This document shows positions 17,000-25,042 of a stretch of 64,000 nucleotides of DNA, in pieces. This DNA is from VRUE01 sp963703175 (GTDB lineage: Bacteria; Actinomycetota; Thermoleophilia; Solirubrobacterales; 70-9), in assembly GCA_963703175.1 (NCBI GenBank), contig OY969794.1, positions 1,612,001-1,676,000 on the forward strand. Direction: 5' to 3'. A program made the position numbers and the translations under genes. The stretch's first letter is position 1; each line of letters begins with the position of its first letter. The notes beneath the pieces were generated by a model, which was not told the origin of the DNA, did no database searches, and was given only the letters and a program-made list of their open reading frames with translations.

Positions 17000-18192
17000 G
17001 ATATTGCGGAGTATCGCGGTTTTTCGAGCAGCGCCTGGACGTCGCCGATCCGGCCCTCGCGGAAGCCCGCCTCCGAGAGGGTCAGGTAGAAGACCCAGAG
17101 GCGACGGAAGCGCTCGTCGTAACCCTGCCTGCGCAGCCGATCCCAGGCAGCGAGGAAGCGCTGTCGCCAGGCGACCAGGGTGGGCGGGTAGTTGGCGGTG
17201 ATGTCCTCTGACCAGGTCTGACGCAGGTTGGTCACCCGCGCCAGGCAGGACGCGATCGTCGCCTTCGAGGGCAGGCAGCCACCGGGGAAAATGTGCGTGT
17301 TAGCGAAGCTGCGACTCGCTTTCTCCGCCTCGTAGAGCTCGTCCTCGATCGTGATCGCCTGCAGGAACATCAGCCCATCGGGGGCGAGCAGGGCGTCGCA
17401 GCGGCGGAAGAACTCCTCGAAGTGCTGCCAACCGACCGCCTCGATCATCTCGATCGAGACCAGCTTGCTGTAGCTGCCGCGCAGGTCGCGGTAGTCCTCG
17501 AGCAGCACGGTGACGCGATCGCCGAGGCCCGCCGCCCGCACCCGCTCGTTTGCCAGCTGGTACTGCTCGCATGAGATCGTCGTCGTCGTCACCCGGCAGC
17601 CGTACTCGCGGGCGGCGTGAACGGCCAGGCCGCCCCAGCCGGTGCCGATCTCCAGCAGGTGGTCGCCTGGCCCGAGTTCGAGCTTGGCGCAGATCCGCTC
17701 TAGCTTTGCCAACTGAGCCCGCTCCAGGTTCACGCCTGGTCGCGTGAAGAGGGCGCAGGAATAGATCATCCGCTCGTCGAGGAAGGTCGAGAAGAGCTCG
17801 TTGCCGAGGTCGTAGTGGGCGGAGATGTTCTTGCGCGCGCCGCGCCGGCTGTTCTCGGGGACCAGCCGGCGAATTCGGTGCAGGAGACCACGCAGGCGCA
17901 GCGTTGCCCGGCGCAGCCGGCTCCGAGCCCCCGCCTCGCGCGCCGCGATCTGCAACAGCGCGACCAGGTCGTCGCTCTCCCAGAGCCCTTCCAGGTAGGC
18001 CTCGCCGAGCCCGAGGCTGCCGCGCAGCGGGCCGCGCCAGGCGGCCGGAGCGCGGATCGTCACCGTCGCCGCGAGCTCGGCACCGGCCGGCCCGAAGCAG
18101 CGACGTCGATCGCCCTCGACGATCTCGATGCGCCCGGCCCGGACTCGCCGGAGGAGCACCGACACGATGGCTTTGGCGAGGCGGTTTCTCAT
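16996..18192 (-). CDS. Cyclopropane-fatty-acyl-phospholipid synthase-family methyltransferase
   Basis: A 398-residue SAM-dependent lipid methyltransferase. The N-terminal domain contains GSLGLGEAYLEGLWESDDL, as in CFA synthases. NISAHYDLGNELFSTFLDERM and YSCALF form the active-site entry. LEIGTGWGGLAVHAA is the SAM-binding motif, TTTISCEQYQLANERV follows, and SIEMIEAVGWQHFEEFF carries the catalytic glutamate region. FPGGCLPS matches the family end. It adds a methylene or methyl group to unsaturated membrane fatty acids. The next genes in the operon (DUF1365 and a flavin oxidoreductase) are its usual partners in proteobacterial singlet-oxygen-response loci. Confidence 0.93.
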   Translation of the reverse strand: MRNRLAKAIVSVLLRRVRAGRIEIVEGDRRRCFGPAGAELAATVTIRAPAAWRGPLRGSLGLGEAYLEGLWESDDLVALLQIAAREAGARSRLRRATLRLRGLLHRIRRLVPENSRRGARKNISAHYDLGNELFSTFLDERMIYSCALFTRPGVNLERAQLAKLERICAKLELGPGDHLLEIGTGWGGLAVHAAREYGCRVTTTTISCEQYQLANERVRAAGLGDRVTVLLEDYRDLRGSYSKLVSIEMIEAVGWQHFEEFFRRCDALLAPDGLMFLQAITIEDELYEAEKASRSFANTHIFPGGCLPSKATIASCLARVTNLRQTWSEDITANYPPTLVAWRQRFLAAWDRLRRQGYDERFRRLWVFYLTLSEAGFREGRIGDVQALLEKPRYSAIS

Positions 18193-18968
18193 CGGGAAAG
18201 GAACCCCCGTGGTCGCCTCCCCTGGGGATGAGGGAAGTACCTGGCGCCCTTCAGCTTCAGCCGCAACGCCTGGGCATAGATCTTGCCGACCACCTGCAGC
18301 GACATCGCCGGATAGCGGGCCAGCATCTTCGCCAGGACCGGGGTGCTCAGCTCGCGGCGCCGCATCGAGAGGGTGGCGTCGAACGCTTTGGCTTGATCAT
18401 CATCGGAGTGCGAATCGATCTGGACCAGAAGCTTCTCACCAGGCTCATGCACACGCAACGTGTAGGTCTGGTCCATTCCCATCAGTGGCGAGACGTGAAG
18501 CGCCTTCTCGACCCGTTCGCTCAGCACCGAGCCGCTCCGTTCGCCTCGGGTCAGCACGTAGGAATGGCTCTCCCCCCAAGGGATGTTGTTGACGTCGGCG
18601 ACCACCGCCTCAACCTGCTTGCCGGCCTGATCGAAGCAGTAGTAGAAGCAGACCGGGTTGAAAACGTGGCCGAAGTAGCGCAGATTGGCGAGCAACCGCA
18701 CTGGGCCGCCCGGCCTGGTCCCGGTCTGGTGCTCGACCGCATCGCGGACGCAATCGGCCAGCGGTCGCTGTGGGTCGCCAATGTAGTCCTCGCGGCAGTA
18801 GTGGGCGGGCGCCGCCCGTCGCGCCGACCAGAGCGGAAACGGGTCGAGCACCGCGGGCAGCTCGTCGAGATCGAGGTAGGCCATGAAGAGCCGGTAGCGG
18901 AAGCTGTGGTCGATCGGCTCGAAACGACGGTGGCGGAGCCAACCCTCATAGACAGCGGAGGCGCTCAT
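18189..18968 (-). CDS. DUF1365 family protein
   Basis: A 259-residue protein with the DUF1365 signatures YEGWLRHRRFEPIDHSFRYRL, LLANLRYFGHVFNPVCFYYC and VVADVNNIPWGESHSYVL. It also has the KALHVSPLMGMDQTY motif. The family has no proven reaction but travels with CFA-synthase-like methyltransferases and NAD/FAD oxidoreductases. Start and stop overlap both neighbours by 4 bases, which indicates translational coupling in a fixed stoichiometry. Confidence 0.93.
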   Translation of the reverse strand: MSASAVYEGWLRHRRFEPIDHSFRYRLFMAYLDLDELPAVLDPFPLWSARRAAPAHYCREDYIGDPQRPLADCVRDAVEHQTGTRPGGPVRLLANLRYFGHVFNPVCFYYCFDQAGKQVEAVVADVNNIPWGESHSYVLTRGERSGSVLSERVEKALHVSPLMGMDQTYTLRVHEPGEKLLVQIDSHSDDDQAKAFDATLSMRRRELSTPVLAKMLARYPAMSLQVVGKIYAQALRLKLKGARYFPHPQGRRPRGFLSR

Positions 18969-20224
18969 GCCGCCAACGCCGTATCCGCCATTGGGGCGAT
19001 TTGCTCGCAGGCGCGCAGAGCGCTGCGCACGCCATCCTCGTGGAAGCCCCAGCCCCAGTAGGCACCGCAGTAGTGGGTCTGGCGCACGCCGCTGATCTGC
19101 TCGTGCTGCGCTTGGGCGCGGATGCCCTCCGGCGTGTAGATCGGGTGGTCGTAGGAGAAGCGGCGGATCACCTTGGCTGGGTCGATCGCCTCGCCGTGGT
19201 TGAGCGTGACCAGGAACTCGCGGTCGGCGCGCAGTCGCTGCAGGTTGTTCATCCAGTAAGTGACGGTCGTGCGCCCGATCGGGCGCACGGTCAGATGGAA
19301 GTTCCAGCTCGACCAGGCGGTGCGACGACGCGGCAGCAGCGAGGTATCGGTGTGGAGAATGGTCTCGTTGCGCTGGTAGGGGATCGCGCCGAGGATCTCC
19401 CGCTCGGCCTCGCTGGGGTCAGCGAGCATCGCCAGCGCCTGGTCGGAATGGGTCGCGATCACCACCTGGTCGAACTCCTCGCTCTCACAGCCCGCTGCCT
19501 CTATTCGCACTCGGTCCGGGAGTCGCTCGATCCTCCGCACCGGCGCCGCCAGCCGCACTCGGTCGCGCCAGGGCGCGGAGATCGCCTCCACGTAGCAACT
19601 CGAGCCGCCGCTTACGGTGCGCCAGCGGGGGCGGTTTCGCAGGCTGTACATGCCGTGGTTCTCGAAGAACTCGGCCATGAAGCTGGCTGGGAAGCTCCAC
19701 ACCTGCTCGGGGTCCGCCGACCAGACGGCGGAGACCTGGGGGACGATCAGGCGCTCGATGAAGTTGCGCGAGAAGCCCCGCTGCTCGAGCCACTGGCCGA
19801 GCGTGGGGGAGCTGCCGTTGGTACCGATCAGCATCTGCGCTTCGCGGTTGAAGCGGCGCCAGTCGCGCAGCATGCCGAGGAAGGTGGGGCTGACCAGGTG
19901 GGAGGGGCGAGCGAAGAGGCCACGCGGCGTCCCCGCGTACTCGAATTCGCCGCGGCCATCGGAGACGGAGAAGCTCATCTGCGAAGGCTGCGTGGTGACC
20001 CCGAGCTCAGTCAGCAGGCGTTCGAAGCTCGGGTAGTTGCGGTCGTTGAAGACGATGAACCCGGTATCGATCCAGTGGGGACCGTCCCGGCCGTCGACCC
20101 GGACCGTGTTCGTATGCCCGCCCAGGCGCGGCGCCGCCTCGAAGAGGACGACCTCGTGCTCGCGATAAAGCTCGCGCGCAGCCACGAGGCCGGAGATGCC
20201 GCTGCCGACGATTGCGATCCGCAC
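18965..20224 (-). CDS. FAD-dependent amine-oxidase-type oxidoreductase
   Basis: About 419 residues. GTG 20224 is preferred; TTG 20233 would add MDC. IAIVGSGISGLVAARELY is the dinucleotide-binding motif, and LFEAAPRLGGHTNTV with WIDTGFIVFNDRNYPSFERLL follows, as in the NAD(P)/FAD oxidoreductases that accompany DUF1365. Near the C terminus, THYCGAYWGWGFHEDGVRSA closes the FAD domain. This is the first gene of the four-gene operon. It may introduce or rearrange a double bond in the acyl chain before methylation, by analogy with other flavin-methyltransferase lipid pairs. This is inference. Confidence 0.9.
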   Translation of the reverse strand: MRIAIVGSGISGLVAARELYREHEVVLFEAAPRLGGHTNTVRVDGRDGPHWIDTGFIVFNDRNYPSFERLLTELGVTTQPSQMSFSVSDGRGEFEYAGTPRGLFARPSHLVSPTFLGMLRDWRRFNREAQMLIGTNGSSPTLGQWLEQRGFSRNFIERLIVPQVSAVWSADPEQVWSFPASFMAEFFENHGMYSLRNRPRWRTVSGGSSCYVEAISAPWRDRVRLAAPVRRIERLPDRVRIEAAGCESEEFDQVVIATHSDQALAMLADPSEAEREILGAIPYQRNETILHTDTSLLPRRRTAWSSWNFHLTVRPIGRTTVTYWMNNLQRLRADREFLVTLNHGEAIDPAKVIRRFSYDHPIYTPEGIRAQAQHEQISGVRQTHYCGAYWGWGFHEDGVRSALRACEQIAPMADTALAA

Positions 20225-20606
20225 GCAATCCAATACGTGGGCGAGGTGCGATTGGGTCAGACACCGGCATCCGAACTCGGTACCTCAATGGGAGCTGAAA
20301 AGTTGGCACTGGGGCAGCAGGCGAGCTACCTTGTTGAGAGTTGACGTAGACCAGAAGCACCTCCGCGCCAGGGCTCCGCCTGGTGCTCCTGGCAGATCTG
20401 TCCGTGATGGTGCTGATGGCTGACATGCCCATTGCCTCCGTAGCCCCAAGTGGCGCGGGGATGGACTTCGACCCGGTACGTCCGCGCTGGGCGGGTCGCC
20501 GGGCGAAGCGAGGGGGTGGCGCGACGGCAAGCCGCGCCTTTCCGCCGCGCCGCCCGCTCTTCGGCCCGTTGGCGAAGGCATACGAGACAAACTCGGGACC
20601 CGCCCC
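20225..20606. other. Intergenic region between divergent operons
   Basis: 382 bases with no convincing gene. A long open frame on the - strand crosses it, but that frame also runs antisense to the metalloprotease gene and out of frame with the oxidoreductase, so I treat it as a high-GC artefact. A small hairpin, CCAGG-GCTCCG-CCTGG, is visible at about 20373-20389. No clear -35/-10 pair or ribosome site was found for either divergent gene. Confidence 0.3.
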
Positions 20607-21644
20607 TTGAGCAAGCGCCCGGCGGGGGCGCTTGCGGGCATAGCCATGATCCTTCTCCTCGCTGCTCCGGCGAGCGCCGTTCCGCGGCCGCGTGACACGG
20701 TGATCGAGGCGGTGAGCCTGGGCTCGGCACGGATCTCCGCCAGCGCGGAAGATGATCGATACCCGATCAACGACGGTAGCGGCGAAACGGTCGCGATCAA
20801 CGTCACCGCTGCTTGTCAGGTGAGCTGCACTGCTGCCGATCCGCAGCAAATCGCCAACATGCTCGGGACTTTTGTCCATAGCTTTGAGATGGAATTGCTC
20901 ACGGTCCAGCTCGATACGCCCGCGCAGATCGAATTCGACTGCGGCTACGGTGCCCAAGCTTGCTACTACGGGGGCGAAGACAAAATCGTCCTCAGTGGGG
21001 ATGACGCGCCGGCGCCGGACGGCGCCAGCCGCGAATTCGTCCTCGCGCACGAGTACGGACACCACGTTGCGCGCAACCGCGAAAGCCCACCACCTTTCCC
21101 CGCGGCGATCGATTGGGGCACGCCGCGCTGGTCCAGCTATGAGAACGTCTGTCGCCGCTCGCGGGACGGGGCGCTCTTCCCCGGCAACGAGGGCTTGCAC
21201 TATTTCCGCGATCCGGGCGAGGCCTTCGCTGAGAGCTTCGCTCATCTTCGTTTCCCAGAGGGCGACGTGCCGTGGCGCTGGGTGCGCTCGCTGGAACCGG
21301 ATGGGGAGGCTCTTCAGGCGATCCGTGAAGACACCCTCAACCCTTGGTTCGGTCGCACTGTTTTCCGCTTGCGAGGAAGAGTTCCACCTGCACAAGGGGG
21401 CGCAGCGGTGAGGGCATTCCGGACACCGCTCGACGGCACCGTCAGTTTGCGTCCAGCCAGCCAGCCTCGATACAGACTGAGCCTGCTGAGCCCGGCGGGC
21501 CGTATCCTACGCACCTCTCGCCGCGGCCTCAGCTTTGGCCATCGGCTCAACTTCACGGTCTGCGGCCAAGCTGGATTGCGGGTTGCCCTGCGCTCATCCC
21601 GCCACCTTGGGGGAGCCTTCAAGCTGCAAATCCAGCGACCCTGA
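20607..21644 (+). CDS. Secreted zinc metalloprotease-like protein (HEYGHH)
   Basis: A 345-residue exported protein. TTG 20607 gives SKRPAGALAGIAMILLLAAPASA, a good signal peptide; ATG 20646 is an alternative that would lose the basic N terminus. FVLAHEYGHHVARN (HEYGH at 148-152) is a gluzincin-type zinc motif, and GEAFAESFAHLRFPEGD supplies Glu205 or Glu209 as the third ligand. Before it is a cysteine-containing beta region (FDCGYGAQACYYGG). After it, from about residue 240, is a beta-rich C-terminal domain (GTVSLRPASQPRYRLSLLSP) resembling a PPC/P-type domain. It probably degrades extracellular protein. No inhibitor or partner gene is adjacent. Confidence 0.72.
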   Translation: MSKRPAGALAGIAMILLLAAPASAVPRPRDTVIEAVSLGSARISASAEDDRYPINDGSGETVAINVTAACQVSCTAADPQQIANMLGTFVHSFEMELLTVQLDTPAQIEFDCGYGAQACYYGGEDKIVLSGDDAPAPDGASREFVLAHEYGHHVARNRESPPPFPAAIDWGTPRWSSYENVCRRSRDGALFPGNEGLHYFRDPGEAFAESFAHLRFPEGDVPWRWVRSLEPDGEALQAIREDTLNPWFGRTVFRLRGRVPPAQGGAAVRAFRTPLDGTVSLRPASQPRYRLSLLSPAGRILRTSRRGLSFGHRLNFTVCGQAGLRVALRSSRHLGGAFKLQIQRP

Positions 21645-21681
21645 GATAATCATCGCTGGGCGATCCCCTCGCCCGTCTCTA

Positions 21682-21755
<74 letters not shown>

Positions 21756-21790
21756 TCTCGCAGCACTTTTGAGAAGTTCACCAAGATGAG

Positions 21791-22024
21791 TTACACACAC
21801 TTGCGCTCGGCCTGAGCAACCAAATCTGATAATGGCACTTCGAGTGCGGCCGCGAGCTTGAAGAGGTTGCGAAAGCTCGGGTTTCGCAACCCGCGCTCGA
21901 TCTCGCTGACGTAAGTGCGATGCATTCCGGCAAGGTCAGCAAGTCCCTCTTGAGAGAGACCATCGATTTCGCCCCGCCGCGTACGTATCGCTTCGCCAAG
22001 AGCCTTTAGAGCAACCTCCGACAC
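21791..22024 (-). CDS. Xre-family HTH regulator
   Basis: A 77-residue protein starting at GTG 22024, essentially a single HTH_3 domain: ALGEAIRTRRGEIDGLSQEGLADLAG, then MHRTYVSEIERGLRNPS, then FRNLFKLAAALEVPLSDLVAQAE. The pattern is that of phage- and island-type single-domain repressors. It lies 36 bases from the 3' end of tRNA-Asp, facing it, next to an AT-rich stretch. Its base composition (more A/T at third positions) is unlike its neighbours, so horizontal acquisition is plausible. A long inverted repeat at 22186-22210 could be its operator. Confidence 0.85.
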   Translation of the reverse strand: MSEVALKALGEAIRTRRGEIDGLSQEGLADLAGMHRTYVSEIERGLRNPSFRNLFKLAAALEVPLSDLVAQAERKCV

Positions 22025-22281
22025 GCGCCGAGCCTGCCAGCTATTTCGTTATGAGTCTACAGAATATAAGTAGCTAGTCATGGCGCCTGAAACCCCACCC
22101 TTATGCGTACCTATAAAAACCCCCCACGTCAACCTAAAGCCAAAAACAACACCATTAGAATGGTCGGGTAATTTTCCTGGACAGCTCACTAACACATAGT
22201 GTGTCAGTGAAAGCGGTCGGTATGGCGAATGAGTGTTAGGTGTTGGTTAGCCAACGATGGACGGCGCATCGCTCTGGGCGC
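22025..22281. other. AT-rich island-like pocket next to the Xre gene
   Basis: About 250 bases at roughly half the GC of the rest of the window, for example the run from 22040 to 22200 with TATAAAAACC at 22112-22121. No reading frame, tRNA-end repeat or integrase was found in it. It contains the inverted repeat at 22186-22210. It may hold the Xre promoter or be a remnant of a mobile insertion beside tRNA-Asp. Confidence 0.4.
22186..22210. promoter_or_regulatory. 25-bp inverted repeat, operator candidate
   Basis: TCACT-A-ACACA-TAG-TGTGT-C-AGTGA is symmetrical over 25 bases apart from one A/C pair and the central 3 bases. It is AT-rich and has no T-run, so a protein-binding site is more likely than a terminator. 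It lies 162 bases upstream of the Xre gene and 72 bases past the methyltransferase stop. Confidence 0.5.
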
Positions 22282-23076
22282 TCACGCGCCGCGAGCTATG
22301 TAAACGGCCTTGGAGTGCACCAGTTCTTCGACCGGTTGTTTTGGCACGGCATCGAAGCCATGACCGTAGACGTCGAGGCACTCCAGTCCCGCCGCTCGGA
22401 TCAGATCGAGCACTTCGGCTTCGGGAAAGTGACGTTGGCGATGAACGTGAGTTTCGATCTCGGCCCCATCTTTTCCTGACTCGACTTCAAAGCGGGCCTC
22501 ACTGATCGAGCCCGGGGCCGCGTCGGTCGAGCCCTGCCCGCGCCAGATCAGTTGCCTTCCGCCCCGCTCGACCCGTTGTTCTTCGGCGAAGAAGGTCCGG
22601 TAGGCCTGCAGCGTGTTGACGTCGAACATCAGCAGGCCACTGGGAGCCAGGTTAGCCCGCATGCCGCTCAATGCCTCCCCCAGTTCCCTCCCGCTGAGTA
22701 AGTAGTTGACCGCGTCGTCGAGCGCCCAGACGAGATCGAATTCGCCAAACACCGGCAGCTTCCTCATATCCGCCACCGAGAGTTGCGCCGCCTCTCCAGC
22801 CTTTATCCGCGCTAACTCCAACATCGAGGGCGAGATGTCGCAAGCGGTGACCTCCCAACCTCGCTCGAGCATCGGCAGGAAGCTCTTCCCGGTCCCGCAG
22901 CCGACGTCGAGTAGGCGGCGCCCACGTAGGCCGTGTTCGCCGACCTTGGGAAGGAGATTTCCCAGCCACAACTCGTAGTCGTGATGGGCGGTGAAATCGT
23001 CATAGACGGGTGCGATCGCCTCGTAGGCCTGCTCCGCCCACGGGCCCTCTGATTGGATTACTGCTCCTTCATTCAT
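22282..23076 (-). CDS. SAM-dependent methyltransferase
   Basis: About 264 residues. ATG 23076 is preferred; an in-frame ATG at 23112 would add 12 residues. YEAIAPVYDDFTAHHDYELWLGNLLP is typical of the DVGCGTGKS-type small-molecule methyltransferases. Motif I is RRLLDVGCGTGKSFLPML, motif II is VTACDISPSMLELAR, and FDLVWALDDAVNYLLS completes the core. GLECLDVYGHGFDA is near the end. It is divergent from the ECF sigma gene at 23141 with only 64 bases between starts, so the two may share control. The acceptor substrate is unknown. Confidence 0.85.
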   Translation of the reverse strand: MNEGAVIQSEGPWAEQAYEAIAPVYDDFTAHHDYELWLGNLLPKVGEHGLRGRRLLDVGCGTGKSFLPMLERGWEVTACDISPSMLELARIKAGEAAQLSVADMRKLPVFGEFDLVWALDDAVNYLLSGRELGEALSGMRANLAPSGLLMFDVNTLQAYRTFFAEEQRVERGGRQLIWRGQGSTDAAPGSISEARFEVESGKDGAEIETHVHRQRHFPEAEVLDLIRAAGLECLDVYGHGFDAVPKQPVEELVHSKAVYIARGA

Positions 23077-23140
23077 AGTGCCGAGACCAGTGAATGTTCT
23101 ACAACGTTTCATTGATCAAATCTGCTAGTCTGATCCGATC

Positions 23141-23656
23141 GTGGAGGTTCGTCGTCTCGATCACCGGGTTGGCAGGGGAGCAGAACCGAGCGACGCCTGG
23201 GATTGGAACGAGGCTCACAGGATTTGCCTGAGCTTCGCCTTTCGCTACGCGAAGAGCCGCGCGGAGGCCGAGGACATCGCCCAGGATTCAATGGTGCGAG
23301 CTTGGAGAAAACGGGCCACTCTGCGCAAAAGCGAGGCGCGCAAGTCGTGGCTCGGGACGATCGTCCGCAACGAGGCGTTGCGCGAGCTTGCCCGCAAGCG
23401 ACCCGCGCCGACCGACTTGATTGAAGTCATCCACGGCCGCGACGACGACCGTGTCCTTGCCACGGTCGAACGAGCCGATCTGCACGCGGCGCTGGATCGA
23501 CTCAACAAACGTGATCGGCAGCTGGTGCGGCTGCGCTACGACGAGGACATGACCCAGGAGGCAATTGCCCATCGCCTCGGCATTCCGCTTGGCACGGTCA
23601 AGGTCCGCCTGCATCGCGTGCGCGCCAAGCTGCGCCGCGAGATCGGCACCTTGTAA
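23141..23656 (+). CDS. ECF-type RNA polymerase sigma factor
   Basis: A 171-residue sigma-70-family factor with GTG at 23141. Region 2 is EAHRICLSFAFRYAKSRAEAEDIAQDSMVRAWRKRA (shortened here to its start AHRICLSFAFRY and core AEAEDIAQDSMVRAW), and KSWLGTIVRNEALRELARKR ends it. Region 4 is ALDRLNKRDRQLVRLRYDED, then MTQEAIAHRLGIPLGTVKVR with LHRVRAKLR. There is no region 3, as usual for ECF factors. No anti-sigma gene follows; the next gene is a convergent TetR gene. Control may therefore be transcriptional or by an unlinked factor. Confidence 0.9.
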   Translation: MEVRRLDHRVGRGAEPSDAWDWNEAHRICLSFAFRYAKSRAEAEDIAQDSMVRAWRKRATLRKSEARKSWLGTIVRNEALRELARKRPAPTDLIEVIHGRDDDRVLATVERADLHAALDRLNKRDRQLVRLRYDEDMTQEAIAHRLGIPLGTVKVRLHRVRAKLRREIGTL

Positions 23657-23694
23657 GAACTTGGGGAGGTGGGTGGTCGGTGGGGCGTGGGGCC

Positions 23695-24300
23695 TCAGCC
23701 GGCCGCTGCCCTGCGCATCTCTTCGGTCGCCGCGCCCGGACCTATATAGGGGACCAGCATCGCGAAGAGCAGATCGGGCAGCAGCGCGGGTAGTCGCTCT
23801 GCCCGGCCGGTCAGTAGCTCGTCGAAGATCAGACCGGAGACGGCGCCCGCGGCCATCAACCCGATGTTGCTTGGCAACTCGCGTTCGCCGGCTAGCTCCT
23901 CGCCGTCGGCGAGGAATTCGGTGAAGGTGGTAATCGCGTTCCAGTGACGCTGGCGGGCATCGGAGCCAGCCGCTGCGACCTCAACGATCGCCGTTCGAGC
24001 GAGCTCGGGGTCGAGGGCGAACATCTCGACCACGGTCTTCAGCCCGACCCGCATCCGCTCCAGCCAAGGTTGCTCGGCATCGCAGCTGGCGATTACCGCG
24101 CCCAGTACCCGCTCGACCACGAGGTCGTACGCGGCGAGGAAGCACTCGTGCTTGTCCTCAAAGTGCTTGTAAAAGGTCGTGCGAGAGACGTCGGCGTCCT
24201 CGATCACGTCGGCGACCGAGGTTGCCTTGTATCCCTTGCGGCCGACCACCCGCACCATCGCTTCCAGGATCAGTTGACGCCGCGTTTCGCTACCTGCCAT
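23695..24300 (-). CDS. TetR-family regulator (array member 1)
   Basis: A 201-residue regulator from ATG 24300; an upstream in-frame ATG at 24342 would add 14 residues. The HTH is ATSVADVIEDADVSRTTFYK with HFEDKHECFLAAYDLVVERV. The ligand domain contains MFALDPELARTAIVEVAAAG and ends LLPDLLFAMLVPYIGPGAA. It is very similar to the TetR at 7815-8444 in both domains. It is third in transcription order of three TetR genes on the same strand, but a 66-base gap with a palindrome separates it from the next, so it may have its own promoter. Confidence 0.88.
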   Translation of the reverse strand: MAGSETRRQLILEAMVRVVGRKGYKATSVADVIEDADVSRTTFYKHFEDKHECFLAAYDLVVERVLGAVIASCDAEQPWLERMRVGLKTVVEMFALDPELARTAIVEVAAAGSDARQRHWNAITTFTEFLADGEELAGERELPSNIGLMAAGAVSGLIFDELLTGRAERLPALLPDLLFAMLVPYIGPGAATEEMRRAAAG

Positions 24301-24355
24301 CGGCCCGCCGGTCAGGGTTGAACTATCGGGTATATGGATCATAGCGGCAACGTGT

Positions 24356-24365
24356 ACGTATACGT
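24356..24365. promoter_or_regulatory. Palindrome upstream of TetR gene, operator candidate
   Basis: ACGTATACGT is a perfect 10-bp palindrome, preceded by GTGT, in the gap between the second and first TetR genes, 56 bases before the start at 24300. GTAC/GTATAC motifs also occur upstream of the TetR gene at 7815, consistent with related operators. Confidence 0.4.
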
Positions 24366-25037
24366 TTATCGAGTCAGCCTCTCGACCTCCCTTGCTGCCG
24401 CATCAGGGCCGATATAGGGAACCAGCGTGGCAAAAACAACGTCCGAAAGCAAGCCGGGGAGCTGTTCCGCGCGTCCGGCAATCAGCTCGTCGGCGATCAA
24501 TCCAGTCACCCCTCCGATCGCCATGCGCGAGGTATTGGCGGGCAAATTACGCCCGCCGGGGGCGAAGTCTCGCCCCTCCTCGAATAGCGGCGTCAGGCGC
24601 TGTACGGCCGTCCGGTAACGGCGCTGCGCCGCAGGGCCGGCGTTGCCGATGTCGACCAACGAAAGCCGCGCCAACGCCGGCTCTTCGGCGAGCACGTCGA
24701 GCAGGGCCGAGAGACCTGCGGCAGCCCGGTCCGGCCAGCTCTGCTCGGTCTCATAAGCATCGAGCACTTGCCGCACGAGCACCTCGACGGCGCTGTCATA
24801 GGCGGCAAGGAAGCAAGCCTCCTTGTCCTCGTAGAGCTCGTAGAAGGTGGTGCGCGACACGCCGGCCTCTTTGGTCAGGTCCCCTACGGTCATCGCGCCG
24901 TAGCCCTTCGACGCTACAACGCGAATCGCCGCCTCGAGCAGGCGCTCGCGTTGCGAGCGCGCGACCACCTCTGGTGGCAGCCGGTGACGTCCGCGCGGAG
25001 GGCGCCACCGGTCTCCCACCCCTGCCGCCTGCGCCAC
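24366..25037 (-). CDS. TetR-family regulator (array member 2)
   Basis: A 223-residue regulator with GTG at 25037. A basic/proline-rich N-terminal extension (about residues 1-28) precedes the HTH region, with signature GAMTVGDLTKEAGVSRTTFY and then ELYEDKEACFLAAYDSAVEV. The ligand domain has LAEEPALARLSLVDIGNAG and ends LLSDVVFATLVPYIGPDAA, the subfamily tail. It starts 5 bases after the stop of the TetR gene upstream, so the two are probably one transcript. Confidence 0.88.
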   Translation of the reverse strand: MAQAAGVGDRWRPPRGRHRLPPEVVARSQRERLLEAAIRVVASKGYGAMTVGDLTKEAGVSRTTFYELYEDKEACFLAAYDSAVEVLVRQVLDAYETEQSWPDRAAAGLSALLDVLAEEPALARLSLVDIGNAGPAAQRRYRTAVQRLTPLFEEGRDFAPGGRNLPANTSRMAIGGVTGLIADELIAGRAEQLPGLLSDVVFATLVPYIGPDAAAREVERLTR

Positions 25038-25042
25038 TCCGG

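Noticed and set aside
20007..21395. A 462-codon - strand frame crossing the 20225-20606 gap and running opposite the metalloprotease gene.
   Set aside because: No domain is recognised, it also overlaps the end of the oxidoreductase gene in the wrong frame, and the + strand gene has a signal peptide and zinc motif.
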